A stretch of DNA of 53,999 bases from Sphingomonadales bacterium (GTDB lineage Bacteria; Pseudomonadota; Alphaproteobacteria; Sphingomonadales; Sphingomonadaceae), in NCBI GenBank assembly GCA_012032285.1, contig JAAURJ010000016.1:1-53999 (forward strand), read 5' to 3'. The translations under genes were made by a program, and so were the position numbers. How positions within the stretch are numbered: the stretch's first letter is position 1; every line of letters starts with the position of its first letter. Under the pieces are notes generated by a model, which saw only the letters and a program-made list of their open reading frames with translations, ran no database searches and was not told where the DNA came from. This document shows positions 8,036-17,265 of the stretch, one piece after another.

Positions 8036-9379
8036 TTATTCGCCCAATATATGCATCACCATCGGTTCGCCCAGCATTGAATCCGATCCCGATAATGCCG
8101 CCAATGTCTGTGTAATCGCCTGTTCCTGTCCGGCATGGGTAACCATAGCGATCAGGGCGCTGCCATCCTCATTCGCCTCTTGCTGGATCAGGCTTTCGAT
8201 CGAAAGGCCCGCATCGCGCATCGCGGCGGTAATTTCGGCAAGCACGCCGGGTTTATCCGCGACCAGCATCCGCAAATAGGTTTTGCCCACCCGGTGCCCG
8301 CTGGGCGCGGGCGGCAATTTGTCCAGCATTTCGCCCGGCATGGCAAAGGCAGGACCGGTTTCACCTCGCGCAATATCCACAAGGTCGGCAACCACCGACG
8401 AAGCGGTTGGCTTGTCGCCTGCACCGGCACCCTGAAACAAAAGCCGCCCGGAAAAATTACCCTCAGCCACCACCGCATTGGTTGGCCCTGTCACATGGGC
8501 GAGTGGGTGGCTGGTGCGCACCAAATAGGGGTGAACGCGCTGAAACAGGCTGGCATTGCCGTTGCTGCCGTCCACTTCGGCTAGGCCGAGCAAGCGGATG
8601 CGGTAACCCAGCGCCTTGGTCTGCGCGATGTCAGCAGCCATGATTTTGCGGATACCGCCTATTTCCACCGCGCCGAAATCCAATTGGGTGCCAAAGGACA
8701 GCGACGCCAATATCGCCAGCTTATGTGCGGCATCGACGCCGTCAATGTCAAAAGCGGGATCGGCCTCGGCAAAGCCTTTATCCTGCGCGTCTTTCAAGAC
8801 ATCGGCAAAATCGCGTCCATGCTTTTCCATCGCCGAAAGGATATAGTTGCAGGTGCCGTTCAATATCCCGTAAACCCGTTCTATCCGGTTGGCGGCCGCG
8901 CCTTCGCGCAGGCCCTTAATCACCGGAATCCCGCCCGCCACGGCGGCCTCATATTTAAGAGCCAGCCCTTTGGTTTCGGCCAAAGTGGCCAGTTCTAGGC
9001 CGTGATGCGCGACCATCGCCTTATTGGCGGTGACAAAAGATTTCCCGCTGCCCAAGGATTCGCGGGCAAGCGTGAGCGCCGGACCATCCGATCCGCCGAT
9101 CAGTTCGACGACGACATCGACATCATCGGCACCGGCCATCGCGGTCATATCATCCATCCAGCGATAGGGAGACAGGTCCACGCCCCGGTCCTTACCGCGT
9201 TCCCGCGCGGTTACCGCGATAATTTCGATGGACCGTCCGGCACGGCGGGTGATGATGTCGCGGTTCGCCTCAATCAACTGGATCACGCCAACACCCACGG
9301 TGCCAAGGCCAGCCAAGGCAATACGCAAAGGACGGGTGCTTTGGGGGCCGGTGTTTTGTGGATCGGGGTTCTGGGACAT
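8036..9379 (-). CDS. hom: Homoserine dehydrogenase
   Basis: Reduces aspartate semialdehyde to homoserine for threonine and methionine synthesis. The 447-residue protein has an N-terminal Rossmann motif LAGLGTVGVGV (about 23-33), the catalytic/substrate region GILNGTCNYIL and AFDIDGVDAAHKLAILA, and a C-terminal ACT domain (about 370-447, with DKPGVLAEITAAMRDAGLSI) for feedback regulation by an amino acid. Length and domain order are those of monofunctional Hom. It heads the hom/glpX/recJ neighbourhood. The 217 bases upstream hold a short palindromic repeat but no riboswitch I could recognise. Confidence 0.97.
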   Translation of the reverse strand: MSQNPDPQNTGPQSTRPLRIALAGLGTVGVGVIQLIEANRDIITRRAGRSIEIIAVTARERGKDRGVDLSPYRWMDDMTAMAGADDVDVVVELIGGSDGPALTLARESLGSGKSFVTANKAMVAHHGLELATLAETKGLALKYEAAVAGGIPVIKGLREGAAANRIERVYGILNGTCNYILSAMEKHGRDFADVLKDAQDKGFAEADPAFDIDGVDAAHKLAILASLSFGTQLDFGAVEIGGIRKIMAADIAQTKALGYRIRLLGLAEVDGSNGNASLFQRVHPYLVRTSHPLAHVTGPTNAVVAEGNFSGRLLFQGAGAGDKPTASSVVADLVDIARGETGPAFAMPGEMLDKLPPAPSGHRVGKTYLRMLVADKPGVLAEITAAMRDAGLSIESLIQQEANEDGSALIAMVTHAGQEQAITQTLAALSGSDSMLGEPMVMHILGE

Positions 9380-9524
9380 GATACAGGCTTTCCGGCTTTT
9401 GTAATTTATGGCTTCGAAACGCCGCTGCGCCTAATGCAAAATTACGCTTATGGCTAGGGGTGAAACACTGCCATGCTATATAAAATCCCTTAATCCCTAA
9501 CCCGGTGCAGGCGAGCCTGGCCTG

Positions 9525-9565
9525 CCAACCCGGCTTCGACAAGCTCAGCCTGAGCGCGGGGTTGG
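9525..9565. repeat. REP-like palindromic repeat
   Basis: Nested inverted repeat: outer CCAACCC (9525-9531) with GGGTTGG (9559-9565) and inner GCTCAG-C-CTGAGC (9543-9555). The central CTTCGACAAGCTCAGCCTGAG is a motif that recurs between genes in many sphingomonad and other bacterial genomes. It lies between hom and the DUF1176 gene (intergenic 9380-9596). Confidence 0.7.
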
Positions 9566-9596
9566 GAAAATACCCCATATTAGGATGCACTGTATT

Positions 9597-10658
9597 TTAC
9601 GCGCCAAATTCGACCTTGGCTCTCCAAACGGTTATCCAATCGAGGGAGCCGCGGCATTCCTCCATGCGCCGGGCGCGGATCAGGCGGAACATTTCCCCGT
9701 CCCAGACATAATCGGCGCTTTGCCCACAATCGCCAAACCCGCGCCCCTTATTATAGCTGGTCAGGCTTTGTGTTTCCGGGTTCCAATCTGCGTTGATCAA
9801 TATTTCGATTTGCGCCGCTTCACTGGCCGTATCGCTGCGATAGTCAAAACGGGCGGGCAGAAAGCTCCAATAACCGTCCGCGCTGCGTGTGCCGATATAG
9901 GGGGCGCTGCCAAAATTATACGCGCCGCTGCCGCAGCTGACGAGGACCAACGCCTGCGCTTTGCCATCATGGCTGCCCAGACTATAGGCCGAATCTTCTG
10001 TAACGCCGTAGCGTTCCTCCTTGCACGCGCTATTTTCGATCAGCGTGACAAGGTCGGCGGCGGGCGGGACAATATCATCGGGGGTGATTTTCCGGGCGGC
10101 GATAACCGGCAAGGCGGGTTTCCCCAATTTGGCTTTTTTCCGGCCCGTAGCCGCGATGGCGTCTGCGGTCCTTGCCCGGCCCTGTGCGCTGTCCAAATAA
10201 CGCAATGCCGCAGCAGAACCTGTGAGCGATATTTTTCCCATGATGACATCATTACCATCATACAGCACCGCTTCCCGTCCGCGCACGACCGCACGGGCCA
10301 GCTTCATCGCGTCCTTTCCGGTGACGGTAATGGACGCATTGTCATCTTGGACGATTGGGCCAGTATCGACCAATTCCCCGTCAATAAACAGTCGGTATCG
10401 ATCGCTTTCGCTGTCAAAATCGAATATCTGAACAGTCAAATCACCGTCATTTCCGGCGTCACGCTTAATAATCATCGACAGATTGTCAGCCGGAATATCG
10501 GGTGGCAATAACGACACCGCTTCACAGGAAAGCGCATTATCACAGCCCGACGCCCAATTTTTGAAATAATAGGTTTCGCCTAGGTCCACCGACGCATAAG
10601 CGGGCATCGCCGTGGCGGCGCAAACGCATAAAATGATCTGGCCAATCATTCTCGACAT
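9597..10658 (-). CDS. DUF1176 domain secreted protein
   Basis: 353 residues starting with a signal peptide (MSRMIGQIILCVCAATAMPA, cleavage near YAS). The body matches the DUF1176 layout: an N-terminal jelly-roll-like half starting FKNWASGCDNALSCEA, a central Pro/Lys linker, and a C-terminal half ending in GFGDCGQSADYVWDGEMF and a Trp-rich tail. Paired cysteines (CDNALSC, DCGQS..EEC) suggest periplasmic disulfides. The role of DUF1176 proteins is not established. It stands alone, divergent from the hydroxyacyl-CoA dehydrogenase gene. Confidence 0.85.
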   Translation of the reverse strand: MSRMIGQIILCVCAATAMPAYASVDLGETYYFKNWASGCDNALSCEAVSLLPPDIPADNLSMIIKRDAGNDGDLTVQIFDFDSESDRYRLFIDGELVDTGPIVQDDNASITVTGKDAMKLARAVVRGREAVLYDGNDVIMGKISLTGSAAALRYLDSAQGRARTADAIAATGRKKAKLGKPALPVIAARKITPDDIVPPAADLVTLIENSACKEERYGVTEDSAYSLGSHDGKAQALVLVSCGSGAYNFGSAPYIGTRSADGYWSFLPARFDYRSDTASEAAQIEILINADWNPETQSLTSYNKGRGFGDCGQSADYVWDGEMFRLIRARRMEECRGSLDWITVWRAKVEFGA

Positions 10659-10729
10659 GGATGCAGGCTAGTCCTTTTGTGCCCGCTAGGCTAGAGGCAA
10701 GTTGAATTTGATCAATTGGGAGACCGGAT

Positions 10730-11598
10730 ATGCGGGCAGTGGCAGTGATTGGTGCAGGACAAATGGGGGCAGGGATCGCGCAGGTCAGCGCACAGGCCGG
10801 TTATCATGTTTATCTGTCCGATATTGATCTGTCCCGTGCAGAGGCAGGTAAGACGGGCATTGCCACAGCGCTTAAAAAACTGGCCGATAAGGACAAAATC
10901 AGCGAATCCGAAGCGGCGACCGCATTGGACCGGATAGAGGCTGTGGCAAGCTATGAACCCATGGCGGGTGCGGACCTGATCATCGAAGCGGCCACCGAAC
11001 GCGAAGAGATTAAGCGCAAAATTTTTGAAGATGTCGGCAAGGTTTTGGGGCATCAGGCCGTGCTGGCCTCCAATACCAGTTCCATCCCCATCACCCGCCT
11101 GGCGCAGGCATCGCCGGACCCGGCCCGGTTTATCGGCGTGCATTTTTTCAATCCGGTTCCAGTTATGGGATTGATCGAGGTGATCCGCGGCCTTGCGACA
11201 TCAGACGGCACGGTGGCGAAAATTAACGATTATGGCGAGGCGCTGGGCAAGCGGATGGTGTTCGCCAATGACGCGCCGGGCTTCATCGTCAACCGTATCC
11301 TGCTGCCTATGCTGAACGAGGCTTGCTTTGCGCTGGGCGAAGGGGTGGCGACAATCACCGATATTGATACCGCAGTGCAGATGGGACTTAATCACCCCAT
11401 GGGCCGCTTACGCTCGCCGATTTTATCGGGCTGGATACCTGTCTGGAAATCACCAATGTTCTGCACAGCAGCACCGGCGATCCCAAATACCGCCCCGCCC
11501 CGCTTTTGCAAAAATATGTCGAAGCGGGCTGGCTGGGCCGCAAGTCAAAGCGCGGATTTTATGATTATACCGGCGATGCACCGGTGCCGACGCGGTGA
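10730..11598 (+). CDS. 3-hydroxybutyryl-CoA dehydrogenase family protein (frameshifted near C-terminus)
   Basis: NAD-dependent oxidation of 3-hydroxyacyl-CoA in beta-oxidation or butanoate metabolism. The N-terminus has the Rossmann motif [11 protein letters not shown] (about 7-17); [15 protein letters not shown] and [19 protein letters not shown] are the conserved catalytic His and helical signatures. At 11404-11405 the frame breaks after NHPMG; one added C (GGCC to GGCCC) restores [16 protein letters not shown] and the normal end [14 protein letters not shown] with stop at 11596-11598, total 289 residues as usual for the family. Without the repair a spurious tail runs to 11602. ATG 10730 follows a GGAGA site. 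Confidence 0.93.
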
Positions 11599-11617
11599 AT
11601 AGATGACATCAATAAAA

Positions 11618-11644
11618 AAGGGGACGCTATAACAGCGTCCCCTT
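11618..11644 (-). terminator. Intrinsic terminator between hbd and the TonB receptor gene
   Basis: Perfect 11-bp stem AAGGGGACGCT (11618-11628) / AGCGTCCCCTT (11634-11644) with loop ATAAC. On the minus strand the stem is followed by a T-run (A-run at 11614-11619 on plus), so it terminates the receptor gene; it may also act on the converging dehydrogenase transcript. Confidence 0.85.
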
Positions 11645-11668
11645 AATGCGACCCGGGCTAATGCCGGA

Positions 11669-14600
11669 TTAGAACTTCACACTGATCCCACCAGTAATGC
11701 GGCGGTCGGTAAGTCCTTGGAAGCATAATACCGCATTATTGTTGACGCAGAATAACCGTTGGTCACCGCGCAGCAGGTTAATGCCTTCCACACCGATGTT
11801 GATATTATCGGTAATGTCATAGTTGATGCTGGCATTCAGCTGTCCGCGCTCTCCGGCAATCAGGGGCAGGTTCCAGCGGAATTGTTGGTTGCCGGCATCC
11901 AGCGCATAGCTGGAACGCCATGTATAGCGCAAACGGGCGTTCAGGCCATATTTGTCATAAAAAAGCGTGGCGTTATAAGCATATTGCGACAGGTTGGCCA
12001 GTGGCGCCACATTGGACAATGAACCGCGTGTAAAACCAAGCGCTACATCCGTGTTCCGTCCGACATCCAAAGCCGCGAAGTTAAATGCCTTTGCCCCGCC
12101 GACTTTTTGATAGGTGAAATTGCCGATCACACCAAAACCGGAAGCGAAACCGATTGCATCTTCATAAGCCGAAAGATCATGCTGGAACGCGACTTCAACA
12201 CCGGTTTGAGTGGTCGAACCCGGCACGTTGAATTTGGATTGCAGACCTTGGCAAATACCATTGCCAGCAGTCAAGCTGAACAGATTGCGGTCGGGAAGCG
12301 GGTTGAAAATCCCGCCGCCAGGGCAATCGCGATCAATCGAATAAAGTGGGCCGTTGGTATTGGGGTTCACACCAATGGCAGGCGCTGGCTCGACTGTATC
12401 GGCAAACAGGTTGGTCCGTATTTTGTGGAAGAAGCCGACGCTGATCAGGCTGGCCGGGGAGAAATAATATTCGCCCGAAAGGTCGAATGACCACACTGCC
12501 TCCGGCACCAAATTCGGGTTGCCGCCTGTTGTCACGCCGGTTGCTGAACCGGAATAAGAAAGCGATGTCGACAAATCGTCAAAATCGGGACGACGAATAT
12601 CTCTTGCTATGCCTGTTCGCACGATGACATTCTTGGCTGGTTCCAAAACCAGATTAAACCGAGGCAAGAGGAAATTATAATTTGATTCCCGAACAATTTG
12701 ATCTGTTACAGCGCCATTTTGGACATTGTTACCCGTTGAGCGGAGCTTCGTTGACAACCAGCGAAGGCCGATATTGCCGCGGGCGTCCATACCAAAGATA
12801 TTGCCTTCGCCATTGGCTTGAAAATAGGCAGCATTGGTGGTTTCCTTAATGCTGAAAAATCCAAGCACCGACTCGGTCGGCTCCGCTAGTTGCGGGACAG
12901 CGGGAAATTGCGGGTTGGCCGTGTTGCTGGCGGTGATGGCGGCATTGAGCGCGGCCAATACCCCCGCGGGATCATTAAAGGATTGGGTCCCGTCGATGAT
13001 CAGGAAGTCGGAGAAAAACAAGGACCGCCCGTCGGCCGCGTTGAAATTGCTGGGCGCGGCGACCAACAAATCCGCAAATAAATTGCCCTCAGGCCGGTTG
13101 AACCGGTTGGCCGACGCGCTTGATGAATTGGATGTCAGGCTTATATTGTTAACAAAATCATTGTTCACCGCACTGGTTTCGTTCCAGCGATAACCGAAAT
13201 CAACCGATGTGATGAAGGGGTTTAGGTCGGTTGTGTCATAGGTGAAATCAATCCTTACCGCCTTTTCCTCATTATCCGACCTGTTGGCGCTTTGCTGTAC
13301 CTGCTGCAGTTGATAATTTGCAGGATCAAGCAATTGTGCAGTCGTTGGTGCCAGCGGGTTGGATGTATCGATTCCAGCCTGCAGCATCCCGTTGCGCAAA
13401 TCAAAGGCAACCGGGCTAGCATTGTCCAAGGTTCCGCGTCCGAAAATAGGCTGAACCCCATTGGGGTTGATGAAATCCAATGTCGTTGAGAAATTCGGGT
13501 TTACGGTCTTTGCTGTCGATAATGCGGCTTCGGCACTAATCGTCAGCTTCTCGCCCTCCCATTCAAAACCGGCATTGTAAATCCGGCTTTTTGTGACGCG
13601 CGACCCTGTGTCGCTCGACATACGCAAATTCGGGTCCAGTGTGCCGCCGCTTGCCCCTACAACGCCAATTGTGCCGCCAATGCTTGTTTGAATAGTGCCC
13701 AAATTGACGGTGCCGGTTGGGGTTTCCAATGTTCCCAGATTGATGGTTTCAAACCCGATATGGTTGGCTGTGTTAACGGCACCTGAAGTGCCCGACACCT
13801 GAACCCGGTTGCCGTCCTGACGGCGTTCCTGGTCACTGATTGTAGCGTCAAAATACAGCTTCAGATTATCGGACGGTTTCCATTCCAGCGCAGCGGTGCC
13901 GGTTTTGGTTTCATAATTAAAACGGTCCACTTCCTGTTGCAGGAACTGTATTTGCAGATAGTTGAAATTCTGGTTCGCATTGCTCCCCGGCAAATTTGCG
14001 GCGCTCGACGCCAGCCGTGCGTTGTCACGGTCGATACGCGGGGCAAATTGTGCGACTTCTGTGCGGCTATAGCTGCCGCCCAAAACGATACCGATTTCCC
14101 CAATGCCAGTATCCCATTTATTGCCAATTGTTGCCGATATGCGGGGCAGAGTAGATTCGGCAAGGTCGCTATTTTCATATTGCACACGCGCGGCAATAAG
14201 CGGCTCTGATAGCGAAAGCGGACGGATTGTCCTCAGATTGATGGTGCCGCCAACCGATCCTTCGATCGTTTTGGCTTCGGATACCTTTGTAACTTCTACC
14301 GAACCGATAATTGCTGCTGGAATATCTTCAAAGCTGATACCGGACCGGCCTGCTCCTGAACCAACGGTCGATACTCCGTTAATTTCGGTCCGGTTGGCAT
14401 CGGTGCCGCGGATTTGAACGGTCGTGCCGACGCCGGCGTCGCGCGTGATTTGAATGCCGGTCACATTTTCAAGAACTTCGGCCAGATTCTGGTCGGGAAG
14501 CTTACCAATATCCTCTGCCTGGATCACCTCGACCAAATTGTCGGACGCCCGTTTTTCGCCAAGCGCCGATTCGAGCGAGCTACGAATACCGCTGACCACA

Positions 14601-14746
14601 ATGACATTGTCATCATCAGATACCGCTTCATCCGCATTTTGCGCATAAGCAGGGGCCGCGCCAATAGTCAGCGCCGTTCCCGCCAGCAGCAGCGCAAGCA
14701 AACGACGCGAATCCCGGCCAGACATATTTATAGCGTATTTTGTCAT
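11669..14746 (-). CDS. TonB-dependent receptor, TonB-Xanth-Caul type
   Basis: Outer-membrane ligand-gated transporter of 1025 residues energised by TonB. ATG 14746 follows GGGAGG at seven bases. A signal peptide ends near APAYAQ (about 36). The plug domain contains SGIRSSLESALGEKRASDN, EDIGKLPDQNLAE and the RGTDANRTEINGV segment, all characteristic of the TonB-Xanth-Caul subfamily, which in Caulobacter and Xanthomonas is tied to carbohydrate uptake. The beta-barrel ends in the outer-membrane signature ISVKF with C-terminal Phe. The frame is intact over 3 kb. No sugar-utilisation genes flank it, so the substrate is open. A 12-bp palindrome 82 bases upstream could bind a LacI-type repressor. 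Confidence 0.95.
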   Translation of the reverse strand: MTKYAINMSGRDSRRLLALLLAGTALTIGAAPAYAQNADEAVSDDDNVIVVSGIRSSLESALGEKRASDNLVEVIQAEDIGKLPDQNLAEVLENVTGIQITRDAGVGTTVQIRGTDANRTEINGVSTVGSGAGRSGISFEDIPAAIIGSVEVTKVSEAKTIEGSVGGTINLRTIRPLSLSEPLIAARVQYENSDLAESTLPRISATIGNKWDTGIGEIGIVLGGSYSRTEVAQFAPRIDRDNARLASSAANLPGSNANQNFNYLQIQFLQQEVDRFNYETKTGTAALEWKPSDNLKLYFDATISDQERRQDGNRVQVSGTSGAVNTANHIGFETINLGTLETPTGTVNLGTIQTSIGGTIGVVGASGGTLDPNLRMSSDTGSRVTKSRIYNAGFEWEGEKLTISAEAALSTAKTVNPNFSTTLDFINPNGVQPIFGRGTLDNASPVAFDLRNGMLQAGIDTSNPLAPTTAQLLDPANYQLQQVQQSANRSDNEEKAVRIDFTYDTTDLNPFITSVDFGYRWNETSAVNNDFVNNISLTSNSSSASANRFNRPEGNLFADLLVAAPSNFNAADGRSLFFSDFLIIDGTQSFNDPAGVLAALNAAITASNTANPQFPAVPQLAEPTESVLGFFSIKETTNAAYFQANGEGNIFGMDARGNIGLRWLSTKLRSTGNNVQNGAVTDQIVRESNYNFLLPRFNLVLEPAKNVIVRTGIARDIRRPDFDDLSTSLSYSGSATGVTTGGNPNLVPEAVWSFDLSGEYYFSPASLISVGFFHKIRTNLFADTVEPAPAIGVNPNTNGPLYSIDRDCPGGGIFNPLPDRNLFSLTAGNGICQGLQSKFNVPGSTTQTGVEVAFQHDLSAYEDAIGFASGFGVIGNFTYQKVGGAKAFNFAALDVGRNTDVALGFTRGSLSNVAPLANLSQYAYNATLFYDKYGLNARLRYTWRSSYALDAGNQQFRWNLPLIAGERGQLNASINYDITDNINIGVEGINLLRGDQRLFCVNNNAVLCFQGLTDRRITGGISVKF

Positions 14747-15076
14747 TGATATTCCTCCCAAACTCTCTCGAAATCACACTCCAAAGTAGATTTTTGGTAG
14801 CGTGTTATGATAGCGGTGACCGAAAAAGACACCGGTGTCAATATGCTTTTCATCTGTTTGTGCGCCAGCAATCTGGAATAGTCAACCAATAAACATTACC
14901 AATTATGCCAATAATCAAAATTTATGTCATACCAATCATAGGAACCGCATGACAGGAAGCGGCCTATGTCATGACCCCTTATCGCAAATTCGCTTCCCAA
15001 GCGTTGCCCACAAAAAGCTATAAGCAGCGCAGAGAGGAAGCGCGGTGCAATCGCTCTATAAAAATACATTGAAATT
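14747..15076. other. 330-base intergenic region: receptor leader and tRNA flank
   Basis: AT-rich upstream region of the TonB receptor. It holds the GACACCGGTGTC palindrome at 14828-14839 and a TTGACA hexamer overlapping it on the minus strand. The half towards tRNA-Arg (14900-15076) shows no credible coding frame; short open frames here lack ribosome binding sites. Confidence 0.6.
14828..14839. promoter_or_regulatory. Operator-like palindrome upstream of the TonB receptor
   Basis: GACACCGGTGTC is a perfect 12-bp palindrome with a central CG, the form of LacI/GalR-family operators. It sits 82 bases before the receptor start and overlaps TTGACA read on the minus strand, so a repressor bound here could block a promoter. 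Regulation is an inference; no regulator gene lies nearby. Confidence 0.5.
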
Positions 15077-15153
15077 TGGCGCGCCCTGCAGGAGTCGAAC
15101 CTGCGGCCTCAAGATTAGAAGTCTCGCGCTCTATCCAGCTGAGCTAAGGGCGC
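15077..15153 (-). tRNA. tRNA-Arg (anticodon TCT), CCA encoded
   Basis: Read on minus: acceptor GCGCCCT pairs with AGGGCGC, discriminator G then encoded CCA (15079-15077). D arm TAGCTCAGCTGGATAGAGC, anticodon loop CTTCTAA giving TCT, T arm GCAGGTTCGACTCCTGC. All are standard for tRNA-Arg reading AGA. Confidence 0.96.
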
Positions 15154-15180
15154 GCACCGTGGATGCCAATAACCGCTTTA

Positions 15181-15198
15181 CGGCTTTAAGCAAAGCCG
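15181..15198 (+). promoter_or_regulatory. Stable hairpin in the leader of the queuosine-precursor transporter gene
   Basis: CGGCTTT-AAGC-AAAGCCG is a perfect seven-bp stem with a four-base loop ending 14 bases before ATG 15213. It could influence translation of the transporter or terminate a plus-strand transcript, though no T-run follows. It does not match a preQ1 riboswitch consensus that I know. Confidence 0.3.
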
Positions 15199-15212
15199 GT
15201 TATGTGACAAAA

Positions 15213-15953
15213 ATGACCATGCCGATCACAAAAGCGACAATAGCCAATGAAACCGCGGATCGGCGGTTCTTATATTATGATTTTATCATGGCGGCTTTTG
15301 TGGCGATTTTGCTGCTGTCTAATATCATCGGCGCGTCGAAACGGTCGGAGGTGGTTTTGCCGGTCATCGGCGAATGGTCATTCGGCGCGGGCGTGCTGTT
15401 TTTCCCGATTAGCTATATTATTGGCGATGTCCTGACCGAGGTATATGGCTATGCCCGGGCGCGGCGGGTGATATGGACGGGTTTTGCCGCGTTAATCTTC
15501 ATGGCGTTTATGAGCTGGGTTGTGGTGGCATTGCCCCCCGCCGAAGGATGGCCGTTTCAAAAGGATTATGAAAATGTGTTCGGCAATAGCTGGCGCATTG
15601 TGTTGGCGTCGATTGCCGCTTTTTGGGCGGGCGAATTTGCCAATAGCTTTGTGATGGCTAGGATGAAGATTTGGACGAAAGGCAAGGCGCTGTGGACGCG
15701 CACAATCGGATCGACCATCGTGGGGCAGGGGCTGGACAGCCTTATTTTCTACCCGCTGGCCTTTTGGGGTTTGGCGGGCTGGCCGGTGGAACAGATTTGG
15801 CAGGTGGTTGTTTCCCAATTCCTGATCAAGACGCTGTGGGAGGCGCTGTTGACCCCTGTGACCTATGCGGTGGTCGGATTCCTGAAACGGCGGGAGGGTG
15901 TGGATATATTTGACGAGGGCACGGATTTCTCACCATTTAAGGCGAAGCTTTGA
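15213..15953 (+). CDS. yhhQ: Queuosine precursor transporter, VUT/YhhQ family
   Basis: Inner-membrane importer of the queuosine precursor (7-cyano-7-deazaguanine in E. coli YhhQ) for tRNA modification. The 246-residue product has about six membrane segments; the family signature NIIGASKRSEVV, FPISYIIGDVLTEVYGY and GQGLDSLIFYPLAF are all present. I start at ATG 15213; GTG 15204 and ATG 15219 are alternatives, none with a strong ribosome site. The longer open frame reaching back to 15045 is an artefact of reading through tRNA-Arg. Its stop overlaps the TTG start of the next gene (TTGA). Confidence 0.9.
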   Translation: MTMPITKATIANETADRRFLYYDFIMAAFVAILLLSNIIGASKRSEVVLPVIGEWSFGAGVLFFPISYIIGDVLTEVYGYARARRVIWTGFAALIFMAFMSWVVVALPPAEGWPFQKDYENVFGNSWRIVLASIAAFWAGEFANSFVMARMKIWTKGKALWTRTIGSTIVGQGLDSLIFYPLAFWGLAGWPVEQIWQVVVSQFLIKTLWEALLTPVTYAVVGFLKRREGVDIFDEGTDFSPFKAKL

Positions 15954-16390
15954 CCCAAGATTTTTGGATGTGGTTATCTGGTCAGCTTATCGCTGGCAAG
16001 ATAGGGCTGCGTGACTTTTTGGGTATGCATGATGATGCGCTGCAAGTGCATTTTTCGCTGCTTTTGCTTTTTGGTGCGGCGCTGATCCTGCGGCGGCGGC
16101 CCGACAGCCTTTTATGCTGGTTGATCGTATTCGCGTTGGAGATGGTTAATGAATTTGCAGACCTGACAGGACCGGCGGCAGGCGAGGGCATGGTTCGGGC
16201 GGCTTGGGAGGATATTTTTACCACCATGTTCTGGCCAACGGTCATATTGCTGCTGGGCCGGATATTGTTTCCGCCGCAAAGGCCGCCGGTTGTGGCAGAA
16301 GAGGCTTTAGCGGATCCCGAAGGCGCACCCGATGTACGGCCGTCAGGCGATTTGCCGGATCAACCCTTCGAAAAGTCGCCTGCCGTCTGA
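15950..16390 (+). CDS. Small inner-membrane protein, unknown function
   Basis: 146 residues starting at TTG 15950, four-base overlap with the stop of the transporter gene, so probably co-translated. Hydrophobic segments lie near residues 33-48, 55-68 and 90-106; the C-terminal 35 residues are Pro- and acid-rich. The pattern [15 protein letters not shown] and [19 protein letters not shown] recalls VanZ-like small membrane proteins but I cannot assign it. Its last 48 bases overlap the end of purQ tail to tail. Confidence 0.65.
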   Translation: MTQDFWMWLSGQLIAGKIGLRDFLGMHDDALQVHFSLLLLFGAALILRRRPDSLLCWLIVFALEMVNEFADLTGPAAGEGMVRAAWEDIFTTMFWPTVILLLGRILFPPQRPPVVAEEALADPEGAPDVRPSGDLPDQPFEKSPAV

Positions 16391-17011
16391 TCCGCCCTGA
16401 AGCGGTTCGATCATCCGTTCAGGGTGCGGCATCATGCCCAGCACATTGCCCGCATCATTCAGCAAACCGGCAATATCGCGCGCCGAACCATTGACCGGCT
16501 CCAAATAACGCAGTGCAACACGGCCTTCGCCTTCCAACCGGTCCAATGTCGCATCATCGGCAAAATAATTGCCGTCATGATGGGCAACCGGGATATGGAT
16601 TTGTTCGCCCTGTTCATAGCCATTGGTAAAAAGCGATTGATTATTGTCCACACGCAGCGCGACATTGCGGCACACAAATCGGATGCCGCTGTTGCGCATC
16701 AATGCGCCGGGCAAAAGGCCTGCCTCTGTCAAAATCTGAAAACCATTGCAGACACCCAGTACCGATATGCCGCGATTGGCGGCCGTTATAACCGCTTTCA
16801 TAATCGGTGAACGCGCCGCCATTGCGCCGGAACGCAGATAATCACCATAGGAAAATCCACCGGGAATGGCGATCAGGTCCAACCCTGATGGCAGCTCGCT
16901 ATCGGCGTGCCAGACAATATGGGTTTCAGCGCCGGTGATTTGCCGTATCGCCACCGCCATATCGCGGTCGCAATTGGATCCGGGAAATTGGATGATGGCG
17001 GCGCGCATCAA
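16343..17011 (-). CDS. purQ: Phosphoribosylformylglycinamidine synthase, glutaminase subunit
   Basis: Supplies ammonia from glutamine to PurL in the fourth step of purine synthesis. 222 residues, class I glutamine amidotransferase: nucleophile Cys in [11 protein letters not shown] (about 84-94), [13 protein letters not shown] upstream, and the His-Glu pair in MMPHPERM near the end. The start ATG 17011 overlaps the purS stop by four bases (ATGA), the usual purS-purQ coupling. The gene's 3' end overlaps the convergent membrane-protein gene. Confidence 0.97.
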   Translation of the reverse strand: MMRAAIIQFPGSNCDRDMAVAIRQITGAETHIVWHADSELPSGLDLIAIPGGFSYGDYLRSGAMAARSPIMKAVITAANRGISVLGVCNGFQILTEAGLLPGALMRNSGIRFVCRNVALRVDNNQSLFTNGYEQGEQIHIPVAHHDGNYFADDATLDRLEGEGRVALRYLEPVNGSARDIAGLLNDAGNVLGMMPHPERMIEPLQGGSDGRRLFEGLIRQIA

Positions 17012-17238
17012 TTTTCCTCTATCGCGTAATTTTCGATGACGGTGTTGGCGAGCAGTTTTTCACACATCGCCTCCATCTGTTCGCGGGTGACGTCCTCTTC
17101 ATGCTCCAGTTCAATCAAACGGCCGGCACGGACATCGCTGACGCCGTCAAAGCCCAGCCCCTCCAATGCATGGTGAATGGCCCGACCTTGGGGATCAAGG
17201 ACGCCGTTTTTCAAAGTCACAAATATTCTGGTTTTCAT
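17008..17238 (-). CDS. purS: Phosphoribosylformylglycinamidine synthase subunit PurS
   Basis: 76-residue bridging subunit that docks PurQ onto PurL. The start [20 protein letters not shown], the segment [17 protein letters not shown] and the end [10 protein letters not shown] are typical. It is translated directly into purQ. purC lies 3.15 kb upstream on the same strand, with a Slam/lipoprotein pair and a small antisense gene between; purL is not in the window. Confidence 0.96.
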   Translation of the reverse strand: MKTRIFVTLKNGVLDPQGRAIHHALEGLGFDGVSDVRAGRLIELEHEEDVTREQMEAMCEKLLANTVIENYAIEEN

Positions 17239-17265
17239 ATCGGCACCGCCTTAGCGAGTTTATTG

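Noticed and set aside
9585-10511. 308-residue plus-strand open frame opposite the DUF1176 gene
   Set aside because: Shadow frame; the minus strand carries a signal peptide and full DUF1176 pattern.
14835-15023. 62-residue open frame upstream of tRNA-Arg
   Set aside because: No ribosome site, no hydrophobic or domain pattern, and it spans an AT-rich leader with the operator-like palindrome.
15045-15212. N-terminal extension of the yhhQ frame with CRSRTCGLKIRSLALYPAELRAR-like sequence
   Set aside because: This is antisense tRNA-Arg read as protein, a known artefact; the transporter starts at 15213 or nearby.
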